This document shows positions 53,037 to 62,675 of a stretch of DNA of 64,000 nt, piece after piece. Position 1 is the stretch's first letter. Each line of letters starts with the position of its first letter. The position numbers and the translations under genes are program-made. The notes under the pieces are model-generated. The model saw only the letters and a list, made by a program, of their open reading frames with translations. It did not search any database and was not told the origin of the DNA. The DNA lies in the NCBI GenBank assembly GCA_025210655.1, contig JAOARG010000069.1, positions 124,001-188,000 of the forward strand, given 5' to 3'. The stretch comes from Bacillota bacterium. Its GTDB lineage: Bacteria > Bacillota > Clostridia > Peptostreptococcales > Acidaminobacteraceae.

Positions 53037-54494
53037 ATGATTGAGTTTAATGATTTTTCATTTAGGTATTCTAATCAAGAGGATATTGGTATAAAAAACA
53101 TTAATTTAAAAATAAATAAGGGTGAATGTATACTTTTATGTGGAAAGTCAGGTTGTGGAAAAACTACATTGACTAGAGTTATAAATGGACTAATCCCCAA
53201 TTATTTCGAAGGGAGCATTGAAGGCACTGTAAAGCTTATGGGGGAAGAGATTAAAGATAAAAAGTTATATGATATTTCTTCAATTGTAGGTTCGGTTTTT
53301 CAAAATCCCAATAGCCAGGTTTTTAATTCAGATTCAACAAATGAGCTTGCATTTCTATGTGAAAATCTTGGTTATGATAGGGAGCAAATAAAAAGAAAAA
53401 TCGAAAAAGTTACAAAAGATCATTCTTTGGAACATCTTCTAAATAGAAATCTGATGAAACTTTCCGGTGGAGAAAAACAGAAAATTGCATGTGCCTCTAT
53501 ATCAGTTGCAAATTTAGATATTATGATTTTAGATGAACCTTCTTCAAATTTAGACTTTCCAAGTATAAAAGAGTTAAAGGATATAATAAGAAAGTGGAAA
53601 TTCCAAGGAAAAACCATTGTTATTGCTGAGCATAGACTTCATTATTTAAAGGATATTGCAGACAGGATTATTTATATGGAAAGTGGAGAAATAGTTAAAG
53701 ACTATTCTCGGCAAGAATTTCTTTGTTTGTCTGATGATGTTAGATCGGATATGGGACTTCGATTTATCGATATAGATAGTTTGAATCATGTGAAAATTAA
53801 CGATTTTAATTCATATAGTAATACTATAAGGTTTGAAGATTTTAAATTTTCATTTGAGAAAAAAGAAAAGGTTCTTGATATAAATAGCTTAGAAATACCT
53901 GAGGGACTTATTGTAGCTATTATTGGACATAATGGTGCAGGGAAATCTACATTGGCAAAATCAATTTGCGGTATTAATAAGAGAACTGGGAAAGTGATTA
54001 TAGATGATAAAGTACATAAGTGGAAAAAAAGATTATCTAGTTGTTACATGGTAATGCAGGATGTAAATCATCAGTTATTTACCGAAAGTGTACTTGATGA
54101 AGTGCTTCTAAGTATGAAGGTAGAAGATGTAAATCATGCTGAAAATATTCTAAAGTCATTAGATATATATGATTATCGTGATCGACATCCCATTTCCCTT
54201 TCAGGGGGACAAAAACAAAGGACTGCAATAGCAACATCCCTTGTATCAAATAGACAGATTGTTGTATTTGATGAACCTACAAGTGGATTAGACTATAAAC
54301 ATATGAAGGAAGTATCAGAGCTTATAAAAGATTATTCTAAGTATACAAAATTAATGATGATAATTACCCATGATCCAGAATTGATCCTTAATTGTTGTAA
54401 CTATGTTGTTGAAGTTCATGATGGTAAAGTATATGACACATACAGCCTTCAAGGCAAGAGTGTAGAAAGATTAATTAATTATTACAAGTATTAA
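53037..54494 (+). CDS. Fused tandem ECF ATPase (two ABC domains)
   Basis: 485 residues carrying two complete nucleotide-binding domains. Domain 1 (about 1-230) has Walker A GKSGCGKTT, signature LSGGEKQK and Walker B MILDEPSS. Domain 2 (about 260-485) has GHNGAGKST, LSGGQKQR and VVFDEPTSG. It replaces the usual EcfA-EcfA' pair. ATG 53037 has AGGAGG; the frame from 52962 would overlap ecfT by 64 bp. Confidence 0.92.
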   Translation: MIEFNDFSFRYSNQEDIGIKNINLKINKGECILLCGKSGCGKTTLTRVINGLIPNYFEGSIEGTVKLMGEEIKDKKLYDISSIVGSVFQNPNSQVFNSDSTNELAFLCENLGYDREQIKRKIEKVTKDHSLEHLLNRNLMKLSGGEKQKIACASISVANLDIMILDEPSSNLDFPSIKELKDIIRKWKFQGKTIVIAEHRLHYLKDIADRIIYMESGEIVKDYSRQEFLCLSDDVRSDMGLRFIDIDSLNHVKINDFNSYSNTIRFEDFKFSFEKKEKVLDINSLEIPEGLIVAIIGHNGAGKSTLAKSICGINKRTGKVIIDDKVHKWKKRLSSCYMVMQDVNHQLFTESVLDEVLLSMKVEDVNHAENILKSLDIYDYRDRHPISLSGGQKQRTAIATSLVSNRQIVVFDEPTSGLDYKHMKEVSELIKDYSKYTKLMMIITHDPELILNCCNYVVEVHDGKVYDTYSLQGKSVERLINYYKY

Positions 54495-54514
54495 AAAAGG
54501 TTAGGTGAAAAAAA

Positions 54515-56290
54515 ATGATTAATAAAAATTTGATGAAAGGGCTATTTAAATTTGCTGGAAGGCATAAATATCTTACAATAGCTGGGATGATATTTTCGGC
54601 AATAAGTGCGATTTTATCAGTAGTACCAATAATAATGATATGGTTATGTACTGCAGAAGTAATCGATACATGGCCAAATTTTCAAGATGCAACATCTATA
54701 AAAACATATGCATGGATGGCCTTAATATTTTCAGTAATTTCGATATTAGTATATTTTGCGGCTTTAATGTGTACACATTTTGCAGCTTTTAGAATTGCCA
54801 AAAATATGAGAATTGAGGCACTTACACATTTAATGAAGTTGCCATTAGGGTATTTCAATGAATCAGGAAGTGGAAAGTTAAGAAGAGTAATTGATGAAAG
54901 CTCGGGTCATACGGAAACTTACTTAGCTCACCAATTACCTGATTTAGTTGGAGCTATGGTTACACCAATAGCAGTTTTAATATTATTGTTTACCTTTAAC
55001 TGGAAGATGGGGTTAATAAGTATTGCTCCAATAATTATTAGTTTTCTTTTTTTATTTCAGATGATAGGAAAAGATCATGCTCAAAATATTAAGAACTACC
55101 AGACCTCTCTTGAAAATATGAATAATGAGGCTGTTGAGTATGTAAGGGGAATACCAGTAGTAAAGACATTTGGTCAGAGTATTTTTTCCTTTAAAAAGTT
55201 TTACGATACCATAATTCAGTATAGAGATTTTGCTGTTACATATACCTTAAGATTAAGAAGGCCCATGTCTTTTTACACATTATTTATAAATGCTATACCG
55301 ATTTTCTTAGTTTTGGGTTCAATTTTTCTGATAAGTACATCCCCTACACCAAAGAAATTTTTCGTAGATTTTTTATTTTATGTGTTTTTTACACCAATTT
55401 GTTTTAACATGATGAATAAAATAATGTGGTCAAGTGAAGAATCTGTAAAGGCTGAGGATGCTTTAAATAGAATAAATGAAATGTTGAAAAAAGAGCCATT
55501 AAAAGAGACTGGAAAAGCAAAACTTAAAGGAAATTTTGATATTTCAATTAAAGACGTTTCATTTACTTATCCAAATTCAAATAATAAAGCTTTATCAAAT
55601 ATTTCCTTAGAAATACCTCAAGGGACTACAACAGCATTAGTCGGCCCATCAGGAGGTGGAAAATCTACTACAGCTATGTTGATAGCTAGATTCTTTGATG
55701 TAGATTCTGGAAGTATATCAATTGGTGGAGTAGATATTAGGGATGTAACTGAAAAAGATTTAATGAGTAATATTTCTTTTGTTTTTCAAGATAACCATCT
55801 TTTTAAGGCAAGTATATTGGAGAACATAATGGAAGGTAAGCCAGATGCTACTATGGAAGAAGTTACCTATGCCATAAAAGCAGCCCATTGTGAAGACATA
55901 ATAGCTAAGTTTGAAAGTGGTCTGTCAACAGTTGTAGGAACTAAGGGGGTATACCTCTCTGGTGGAGAAGTACAAAGAATAGCACTTGCAAGAGCTATTT
56001 TAAAAGATTCACCAATTATTCTCTTAGATGAAGCTACTGCATTTGCAGATCCTGAAAATGAATACGAAATACAGTTGGCCCTAAAAGAACTTACGAAAGA
56101 TAAAACTGTATTAGTAATAGCCCATAGACTATCCACTATTAAAAATGTTTCAAATATTCATGTTGTTTCTGATGGTAAGTTAATGGAAAGTGGTAACCAT
56201 AGAGAACTACTAGAAAAGAATTGCCTTTATAAAAGCATGTGGGATGAATATCAAAAAGCTGCATCATGGAAATTAAAGGAGGTAATATAG
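54515..56290 (+). CDS. ABC exporter-fold transporter, half 1 (YbtP/Q-like context)
   Basis: 591 residues. A six-helix membrane domain (about 15-320) is fused to an ATPase domain (about 345-591) with Walker A GPSGGGKST, signature YLSGGEVQR and Walker B IILLDEATAFAD. The catalytic Glu is present. Such half-transporters act as heterodimers with the next gene. Exporter-fold pairs act as siderophore importers in YbtPQ and IrtAB. The ECF module, Fur-like box and AraC regulator here fit that, but drug export remains possible. Confidence 0.88.
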   Translation: MINKNLMKGLFKFAGRHKYLTIAGMIFSAISAILSVVPIIMIWLCTAEVIDTWPNFQDATSIKTYAWMALIFSVISILVYFAALMCTHFAAFRIAKNMRIEALTHLMKLPLGYFNESGSGKLRRVIDESSGHTETYLAHQLPDLVGAMVTPIAVLILLFTFNWKMGLISIAPIIISFLFLFQMIGKDHAQNIKNYQTSLENMNNEAVEYVRGIPVVKTFGQSIFSFKKFYDTIIQYRDFAVTYTLRLRRPMSFYTLFINAIPIFLVLGSIFLISTSPTPKKFFVDFLFYVFFTPICFNMMNKIMWSSEESVKAEDALNRINEMLKKEPLKETGKAKLKGNFDISIKDVSFTYPNSNNKALSNISLEIPQGTTTALVGPSGGGKSTTAMLIARFFDVDSGSISIGGVDIRDVTEKDLMSNISFVFQDNHLFKASILENIMEGKPDATMEEVTYAIKAAHCEDIIAKFESGLSTVVGTKGVYLSGGEVQRIALARAILKDSPIILLDEATAFADPENEYEIQLALKELTKDKTVLVIAHRLSTIKNVSNIHVVSDGKLMESGNHRELLEKNCLYKSMWDEYQKAASWKLKEVI

Positions 56291-56291
56291 T

Positions 56292-58037
56292 ATGGTAAAA
56301 CTTTTTAAAAAACACTTTGGTTTAAGTGATGAGGGGGCAATAAACCTATACAAGGCCTCTATAGCATGCTTCGTTACTAATATTTTTATTATGGGATTAG
56401 TAGGGATTTTATTTCTATTTATGAAAGAAACTATAAATCTGGTGATGAATGATGCAGTACCTGAGTACAATATTATCTTCTATTTTTTATACAGTATAGT
56501 ACTTCTTGTAATATTGTATATTTGTATTCATAAGCAGTACAATCTTACATTTCTTTGTTCCTATGAAGAATCTGCTAATAAAAGAATAAGCCTAGCTGAG
56601 AGACTTAGGAAATTACCCTTATCATTCTTTGGAAAAAGGGATCTGGCAGACCTTACAACAACTATAATGACAGATACAGCTTCCCTTGAAACTGCATTTT
56701 CTCATTTTATTCCAGAATTATTTGGAGCAGTGATTTCAACTATAGTAGTCAGTATAAGCATACTCTTTATAGATTTTGAAATGGGTATTTCACTTATTTG
56801 GGTAGTACCGGTATCCTTTTTACTGGTTATAATTACAAAGAAGTATCAGGATATAGGGAATATAAAAAATAAGGAAATACAATTGGATTATGCTGATGGA
56901 ATCCAAGAGTGTATCGAAAATATTAAAGATATAAAGTCCAATAATCAGGTTGATAAGCATATGGAAAGAATTGATGATAAGCTTAAAGCATTTGAAAAAA
57001 ATGCTGTAAAAGCAGAACTAGTTACGGGTATATTTGTTACATCAGCTCAAATGATTCTTAAAATAGGAGTTACTACTTCAGTGATAACTGGTGTTTATAG
57101 ACTCACAAGTGGGGAAATTGATTTATTTACCTTTATTGTATTCATGATGGTAGCAACAAGAATATTCGATCCCTTAGCGGGAGCATTGATAAACCTTGCA
57201 GCAGTCTTTGCTTCATTACTTAAGGTTAAGAGGATGAAAGAAGTTGAGTATCATCCTATACAAGAAGGTGAAAAGGAAAAAGTGTATAAGAAGTGGGATA
57301 TAGAGTTTCAAAATGTACATTTTGAATATAACCAGGGTGAAAAAGTATTAAATGGTGTATCCTTTAAAGCAAGGCAAGGAGAGATTACAGCATTAGTAGG
57401 CCCTTCTGGTGGAGGGAAGTCTACAGTTGCCAAATTAGCATCAAGATTTTGGGATCCAAGCCATGGACGTATCATATTAGGTGGTAATGATGTTACAGCT
57501 ATAGAACCAGAAGAACTGATGGAAAACTACTCAATAGTATTTCAAGATGTAGTTTTATTCAATAATACTATTATGGAAAATATCAGAATAGGTAAGAAAG
57601 ATGCAACTGATGAAGAGGTATACAAGGCAGCTAAGGCAGCTAGATGCCATACCTTTATAGAAAAACTTGAAGATGGATATAAATCTATGATAGGAGAAAA
57701 TGGTTGCATTTTATCAGGAGGCGAGAGACAAAGAATTTCAATAGCAAGGGCTTTACTAAAAGACGCCCCAGTCATTTTGTTAGATGAGGCAACAGCATCC
57801 CTAGATATAGAGAACGAATCTCTAATACAGGAAGCAATTTCTAAATTAATAAAAGATAAAACGGTTATTGTTATTGCCCATAGAATGAGAACAATAGCCC
57901 AAGCAGACAATATAGTTGTTCTAAAGGAAGGGCAAGTAGAAGAACAAGGAAATCATACTGAACTTATAGATAAGAATAATATATATAGCAAAATGGTTCA
58001 GTTACAAATTGAGAGCAATAATTGGGTACTAGAATAG
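56292..58037 (+). CDS. ABC exporter-fold transporter, half 2
   Basis: 581 residues, the presumed heterodimer partner of the previous protein, one base after its stop codon. Six helices (about 20-320) are followed by an ATPase domain with Walker A GPSGGGKST, signature ILSGGERQR and Walker B VILLDEATASLD. Both catalytic sites look complete in both halves, unlike many heterodimeric exporters in which one is degenerate. Last gene of the five-gene unit before a perfect palindrome. Confidence 0.88.
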   Translation: MVKLFKKHFGLSDEGAINLYKASIACFVTNIFIMGLVGILFLFMKETINLVMNDAVPEYNIIFYFLYSIVLLVILYICIHKQYNLTFLCSYEESANKRISLAERLRKLPLSFFGKRDLADLTTTIMTDTASLETAFSHFIPELFGAVISTIVVSISILFIDFEMGISLIWVVPVSFLLVIITKKYQDIGNIKNKEIQLDYADGIQECIENIKDIKSNNQVDKHMERIDDKLKAFEKNAVKAELVTGIFVTSAQMILKIGVTTSVITGVYRLTSGEIDLFTFIVFMMVATRIFDPLAGALINLAAVFASLLKVKRMKEVEYHPIQEGEKEKVYKKWDIEFQNVHFEYNQGEKVLNGVSFKARQGEITALVGPSGGGKSTVAKLASRFWDPSHGRIILGGNDVTAIEPEELMENYSIVFQDVVLFNNTIMENIRIGKKDATDEEVYKAAKAARCHTFIEKLEDGYKSMIGENGCILSGGERQRISIARALLKDAPVILLDEATASLDIENESLIQEAISKLIKDKTVIVIAHRMRTIAQADNIVVLKEGQVEEQGNHTELIDKNNIYSKMVQLQIESNNWVLE

Positions 58038-58040
58038 TTG

Positions 58041-58062
58041 TGGGCAGTCATATGACTGCCCA
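58041..58062 (+). terminator. Perfect palindrome after the ABC genes
   Basis: TGGGCAGTCAT/ATGACTGCCCA with no loop and only a weak T-rich tail. Probably the operon end. Confidence 0.6.
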
Positions 58063-58110
58063 TATTTATATCTAATCCGATATAGGTTGATGAGATTAGG
58101 ACAAATTAAT

Positions 58111-58144
58111 ATGTCGTGATTTGCATACCGATGTCGCGATTTGC
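58111..58144 (+). promoter_or_regulatory. AraC-type direct-repeat operator
   Basis: ATGTCGTGATTTGC (58111-58124) and ATGTCGCGATTTGC (58131-58144) are 14-bp direct repeats with one difference, exactly 20 bp apart. Two same-face direct repeats are typical AraC-family sites. They lie about 90 bp before the araC gene itself. Confidence 0.75.
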
Positions 58145-58232
58145 GGTTTAACAACTCTGAAATATTTGATATTCTTGTGGTAATGAAGAGACTTTGTCTA
58201 TGGACTCCTTTTAGATTAAAGAGGTGATAAAA

Positions 58233-59216
58233 ATGATCTACAGTTTTTACATGAGTGAAAATGATATAAATGTTTTTAAAGAGCTTAATATTAATTTAGA
58301 GGCAATATTAAGGGAACTAAAGATTCCATTTAGATCCTTGCAAAGTGGTAAATTTACTTTAACTAAAGAGCAGTATATAGCAGCATATGAATCCATAGGT
58401 AAAAATATACCTAGGGATAGTATTTTGAGGCTATCTCTTATAGAATCAAAGAATTCTTTTGCCCCAGCAATATTTGCAGGACTGTGTGCTGATAATGCAC
58501 TTAATTGTATTAGACGTATTGTAAAGTATAAAAAAATTGTAGCCCCTTATATTCTTAGATTGGAAGAGGGGGAGAGAAGTACTAGTATTACCTTTGAAAT
58601 GGAAGGTAATATTGACATACCTTTTTTTGCAGTACTATACGAGCAAGTTAACATTTTGAGTATTATTAGAAAAGGAACTGGAAAAGAAGCTATAAAGCCA
58701 ATAAGTGTTGAAATGAATGATGTGTGTCCAGATAATATAGCCGAATATTTTGGATTAGAGCCAAAGGTAAGTCCAATAAACAGGATTACCTTTGACAATG
58801 AAGACTTGAAGAAAGTATTTATTACAGAAAATAATAATATGTGGGATTATTTAGAGGAAGAGTTGAATAAAAGGTTAAAAGAAGTTGAAAATGACAAAAG
58901 TTTTTCTGCACTGGTAAGGAAAATACTATTTGAACTAATTCCAAGTGGAGTTAGTGATATTGGAAGAATTGCAAGTGAACTGGGGATTAGTAAAAGAACC
59001 GTTCAAAGAAAACTTAAAGATGATGGAACTACATTTAATGAACAGCTTATTCAGGCTAGGGAGTTACTTGTCAGGAATTATCTTACAATGGATATGACCC
59101 TAGATGAGATAGCCTTTTTTGTAAATTATGCAGATGCAAAATCATTATCAAGGGCTTTCAAAACATGGACTGGAATGAGTGTTAGTGAATATAGGAACAT
59201 GGAGTCATTACATTGA
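58233..59216 (+). CDS. AraC-family regulator (Arabinose_bd/OruR type)
   Basis: 327 residues. The N-terminal part (about 10-190) is of the Arabinose_bd (PF12625-like) type found in OruR-like regulators. The C-terminal double helix-turn-helix (about 240-327) includes LGISKRTVQRKLKDDGTTF and VNYADAKSLSRAFKTWTG. ATG 58233 has AGAGGTGAT upstream. Direct-repeat operators precede it. Its position after the ABC pair parallels YbtA next to YbtPQ, so a ligand brought in by the transporter may be its signal. Confidence 0.88.
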   Translation: MIYSFYMSENDINVFKELNINLEAILRELKIPFRSLQSGKFTLTKEQYIAAYESIGKNIPRDSILRLSLIESKNSFAPAIFAGLCADNALNCIRRIVKYKKIVAPYILRLEEGERSTSITFEMEGNIDIPFFAVLYEQVNILSIIRKGTGKEAIKPISVEMNDVCPDNIAEYFGLEPKVSPINRITFDNEDLKKVFITENNNMWDYLEEELNKRLKEVENDKSFSALVRKILFELIPSGVSDIGRIASELGISKRTVQRKLKDDGTTFNEQLIQARELLVRNYLTMDMTLDEIAFFVNYADAKSLSRAFKTWTGMSVSEYRNMESLH

Positions 59217-59241
59217 AATATCTGAAAAATAGGCATAGTAA

Positions 59242-59360
59242 CAGGCCACTGAAAAAGTTCAGTTTGAAATTCTTATACCACAATATGTATCTTTTTTTCA
59301 ACTTTGGAACCCAACATATTGTAGATAAGAATCAACCCAAGCTACTTTTTCAGTGACTTT
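59242..59360 (-). mobile_element. 119-bp MITE-like element, copy 4 (reverse orientation)
   Basis: Inverted relative to the other three. CATAGTAA (59234-59241) and CATGGTAA (59361-59368) flank it, an 8-bp duplication with one change. Removing the element restores AAAAATAGGC/GCCTATTTTT, the terminator of the araC gene. The outer right end (GTGACTTTC) has drifted, so it is probably the oldest copy. Confidence 0.82.
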
Positions 59361-59505
59361 CATGGTAATGGCCTATTTTTTTGATAGAACAAAAAACGAT
59401 ATAACATAAGTAATTCTTTTAGCTGATTTAGTTGACCAAAATGAAATAATGGTATAAGATTTCCTTATTGAGATTTATGGCATATGCCAAAATAAGGAGG
59501 AAGAA

Positions 59506-60858
59506 ATGATTAAAACTGATGTATTAGTTATTGGAGGAAGTGCAACTGGTCTTGTTGCTGCAATGACAGCTAAAGCAAATAATCCAGATAAGGATGTTAC
59601 AGTTGTTAGAAAAGAAGAAAAAGTTATGATTCCTTGTGGAATCCCTTATGTATATGGTTCTACAGGTAGTACGGATAATAATATTTTACCTGATGGGGGC
59701 TTGAATAAATTAGGTGTAAATATATTAGTAAATGAAATTACAAAAATATCCCCAGAAAAGAAATCGTGTGAATTAGTTGATGGTCAGAATATTAGCTATG
59801 AAAAATTAATCATTGGCACAGGTTCTTTGCCAATAATTCCAGATTGGTTATCAGGAACATCTTTAAATAATGTTTTCACTGTTCCCAAGGATAAAAATTA
59901 TTTAGATAAACTTCAAAAGGATATTGAAGGATTGAAAAAAGTAGTAGTTGTTGGAGCTGGATTTATTGGAGTTGAAATTTCTGATGAACTAAATAAATCT
60001 GGAAATGAAGTTTATCTGATAGAAAAACTACCATATGTATTGGCTTCTACTTTTGATGAAGAGTTTGCTTCTGATGCTCAAGAAAAGCTACTTGCAAGAG
60101 GTGTTAATGTTGTTAGTAATGTTGGAATAAAATCAATCTATGGTAAAGACAGGGTTGAGGGAATTCTTCTTGATAATGGAGAGAAAATCGAAGCTGACGC
60201 AGTTATATTATCATTGGGTTATCAACCTAATGTTAGCCTTGCAAAGGATATGGGGCTTGAAATAAATAAGTTTGGATTTATAAAAGTTGATCAGTACAGA
60301 CGTACTTCCTTAAATGATATATTCGCAGCAGGGGATTGTTCAGAAAAAATTGATTTTGCTACAGGAGAGTTAAGTAAAGTTATGCTTGCTTCCACTGCTT
60401 GTACAGAGGCCAGAGTAGCAGCTCTTAACCTATATGGATTAGATACATATACTTCATTTAAAGGAACAATAGGAATTTATTCTACTTGTATTGGTGATAC
60501 AGCATATGGTGTTGCAGGTTTAATTGAAAAAGATGCTATCAAACAAGGATATAAAATACTTACAAGTACTTTTACAGGGGTAAACAGACATCCAGGAAAA
60601 ATATCAGATTCTCACCCTGAAACAGTTAAGCTTATTGTGTCTAAAGAATCAGGTGTGATATTAGGCGGTGAAGTAATGGGTGGAAAGTGTGCTGGTCAGC
60701 TGATTAATGTTATAGGCTTAGCAATACAAAATGCTATGACAGCACATGATTTGATTTTGGCTCAAATAGGTACTCAGCCATTATTGACAGCTTCTCCAGC
60801 AGGATTTCCATTAATTAAGGCAGCTGAATCTGTAGTAATGAAACTTAAAAATAATTAG
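59506..60858 (+). CDS. CoA-disulfide-reductase/NADH-oxidase-like flavoprotein
   Basis: 450 residues of the single-Cys pyridine nucleotide-disulfide oxidoreductase group. The FAD motif is VIGGSATG (8-15), the redox-active C44 lies in MIPCGIPY, the NAD motif is VVGAGFIGVE near 148, and AAGDCSE near 278 binds FAD. Possible activities are CoA-disulfide reductase, polysulfide reductase or NADH oxidase. AAGGAGGAAG precedes ATG 59506, and a TGGCATATGCCA palindrome lies just upstream as a candidate operator. Sulfur or redox homeostasis is the likely role. Confidence 0.88.
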   Translation: MIKTDVLVIGGSATGLVAAMTAKANNPDKDVTVVRKEEKVMIPCGIPYVYGSTGSTDNNILPDGGLNKLGVNILVNEITKISPEKKSCELVDGQNISYEKLIIGTGSLPIIPDWLSGTSLNNVFTVPKDKNYLDKLQKDIEGLKKVVVVGAGFIGVEISDELNKSGNEVYLIEKLPYVLASTFDEEFASDAQEKLLARGVNVVSNVGIKSIYGKDRVEGILLDNGEKIEADAVILSLGYQPNVSLAKDMGLEINKFGFIKVDQYRRTSLNDIFAAGDCSEKIDFATGELSKVMLASTACTEARVAALNLYGLDTYTSFKGTIGIYSTCIGDTAYGVAGLIEKDAIKQGYKILTSTFTGVNRHPGKISDSHPETVKLIVSKESGVILGGEVMGGKCAGQLINVIGLAIQNAMTAHDLILAQIGTQPLLTASPAGFPLIKAAESVVMKLKNN

Positions 60859-61015
60859 TTCATATATTATTGATTTTGATGTTTATAAATGCTGCTAGAA
60901 ATTCATTTTTTATATACATGATATTTTTAGATTGCCGAATAAATTAATTATACTCAATCCCAAATCCCTATCTAACAATATTGGTAAGAAAGCAATTTTA
61001 TATTCTGGCAGTAGC

Positions 61016-61050
61016 AAAAAAGGGCAGTCTATTTTAGACAGCCCTTTTCT
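61016..61050. terminator. Bidirectional terminator
   Basis: AAAAGGGC-A-GTCTA pairs with TAGAC-A-GCCCTTTT, with A and T runs at both ends, between convergent genes. Confidence 0.9.
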
Positions 61051-61066
61051 TATTCTAGATAGCTTC

Positions 61067-62332
61067 TTATCCCCAAAAACCATTACTCCATCTACTATGC
61101 CATTGAAATTTTCTTTTTTTATGTCTTTTCTTAAAATCTTTTTCAAATTTCATAGTACCCTTATAAAGATCCATTACTGAGAAATTAGGGTGACTATATA
61201 CTAACCACGAACCATCGTATTTAGACCAGTCTTTTGTAGTAAGTCTACCCTGTTCCTCTAGAGATTTATATAGTTCGGTGCCGGGAAAAGGAATTGGAAT
61301 CACGCCGTGGGTGATGTCGATATCTATATCTAAGGTGAAGTCCAATGTTTCTTGAAAGATTCCCTTGTCATGACCATCAAATCCGAAAAGCATTGCAGAG
61401 TCTATTTCAATATCAAATGAATGAAGATAATCTATTCTTTCCTTAAGTTTTTCAAGTTCAAGATGGCCTTTGTTGTTGTCAGTAAGAACATCCCTAGAAG
61501 GGGTTTCAATACCTAGTAAAATACTTCTCAGACCACTTCTAGCAGCAGCTTCAACAAGTTCCTTGTCTTCAGCAAAACCAGGTTCTAGACATGTGAACCA
61601 TACTATGTCTAGTGGTTCAATAGCCTTGAAAAGCTCTAGACAATATTCCCTATCAACAGTAAGATTGTCAGCTTTAAGTTCAATAAAATCTGTTGGAGCA
61701 TTTCGAATTTCTTTTACTATATCTTCAATCGGTCGTTTCCTGTAAGTAGGAAAAAATTTGTGTACAGTACAATATGCACATTTGTTTGGACAGCCCCTTG
61801 ATACCGTAACAGTCCAAGAATAGTCGTAGACTTCAGTAGGTATTATATCGGTAGGGTAAGGCTTGACATTACTTAGATCAAAGACAGTATCTCTTTCGTA
61901 TACCATCTTAAGCTGACCCTCAAGATAGTCTTCAAGAAGCTCTCCCCAAATATCCTCACATTCACCAATCATGATTGCATCAGCATGTCTTAAGGCTTCT
62001 TCCTGCATAAAAGTCGTATGAAGGCCACCGAGTATAACAGTTTTTCCCTTTTTTCTGAACTTATCCGCTATTTCATAAGCTCTTACAGCATCAGGGGTAT
62101 GGAACATAACAACTATTATATCAGCTCTAGTTTTCCAATCGATTTTTACACCTACAGTTTCATCAACCATTTGTAAGGTAACCCAGTCAGGTGTACATGC
62201 AGCTAGAGAGAATATATTTTGTGGAAGTCCTAGCATAGATCTTTTATAATCTTTAAATCCAGAATCTGCGCTAGCCTTAATAGCACATATTGTTAATCTT
62301 TCATTTAACGACTTTTTTATATAACGTTTCAT
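61067..62332 (-). CDS. B12-binding domain radical SAM protein
   Basis: 421 residues. An N-terminal cobalamin-binding Rossmann domain (about 30-150) is followed by a radical SAM barrel (about 165-370) with the cluster motif CPNKCAYC preceded by SRG, then the SHP-type C-terminus. Members do methylations and other difficult C-C or ring chemistry, or act on lipids and cofactors. The specific reaction is unknown. The start is ATG 62332 with GGAGGG upstream. The gene stands alone between two terminator-bounded units. Confidence 0.88.
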   Translation of the reverse strand: MKRYIKKSLNERLTICAIKASADSGFKDYKRSMLGLPQNIFSLAACTPDWVTLQMVDETVGVKIDWKTRADIIVVMFHTPDAVRAYEIADKFRKKGKTVILGGLHTTFMQEEALRHADAIMIGECEDIWGELLEDYLEGQLKMVYERDTVFDLSNVKPYPTDIIPTEVYDYSWTVTVSRGCPNKCAYCTVHKFFPTYRKRPIEDIVKEIRNAPTDFIELKADNLTVDREYCLELFKAIEPLDIVWFTCLEPGFAEDKELVEAAARSGLRSILLGIETPSRDVLTDNNKGHLELEKLKERIDYLHSFDIEIDSAMLFGFDGHDKGIFQETLDFTLDIDIDITHGVIPIPFPGTELYKSLEEQGRLTTKDWSKYDGSWLVYSHPNFSVMDLYKGTMKFEKDFKKRHKKRKFQWHSRWSNGFWG

Positions 62333-62572
62333 AAAATACCCTCCTGTATATAAAACATCATATACCTTGAAGTTACTCTAATGTCAATAGAAATATACAA
62401 TCACTTATCTTGAATGAAACATATGATTTTAAAATAATTTTATCAAAACCCCCAAGTCAAGTAACCATAAAGAGTCCAAAGAAAACTAAAAAAACTGAAA
62501 ATTTTTTTAATAAATATAGACCTTGAAATCCAATTTTTTTTGCTGTAAAATATGAAAAGTGTTTTAAAGAAA

Positions 62573-62619
62573 CCACAATATATTGTGTATAGATATATTG
62601 TAGGTGCATATATATAGGA
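62573..62619 (+). promoter_or_regulatory. Twin NrdR boxes before the second nrdD
   Basis: CCACAATATATTGTGT (62573-62588) matches the consensus at 15 of 16 positions. GTGCATATATATAGGA (62604-62619) is weaker. They are 31 bp apart, the same layout as at 30638-30683. Upstream of the boxes, 62333-62572 holds no visible gene. Confidence 0.85.
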
Positions 62620-62675
62620 AAAGTTTTAAAAATGGGATTATAGCAATAGTTGTAGACGGGGAGGCAGTTTGTATT

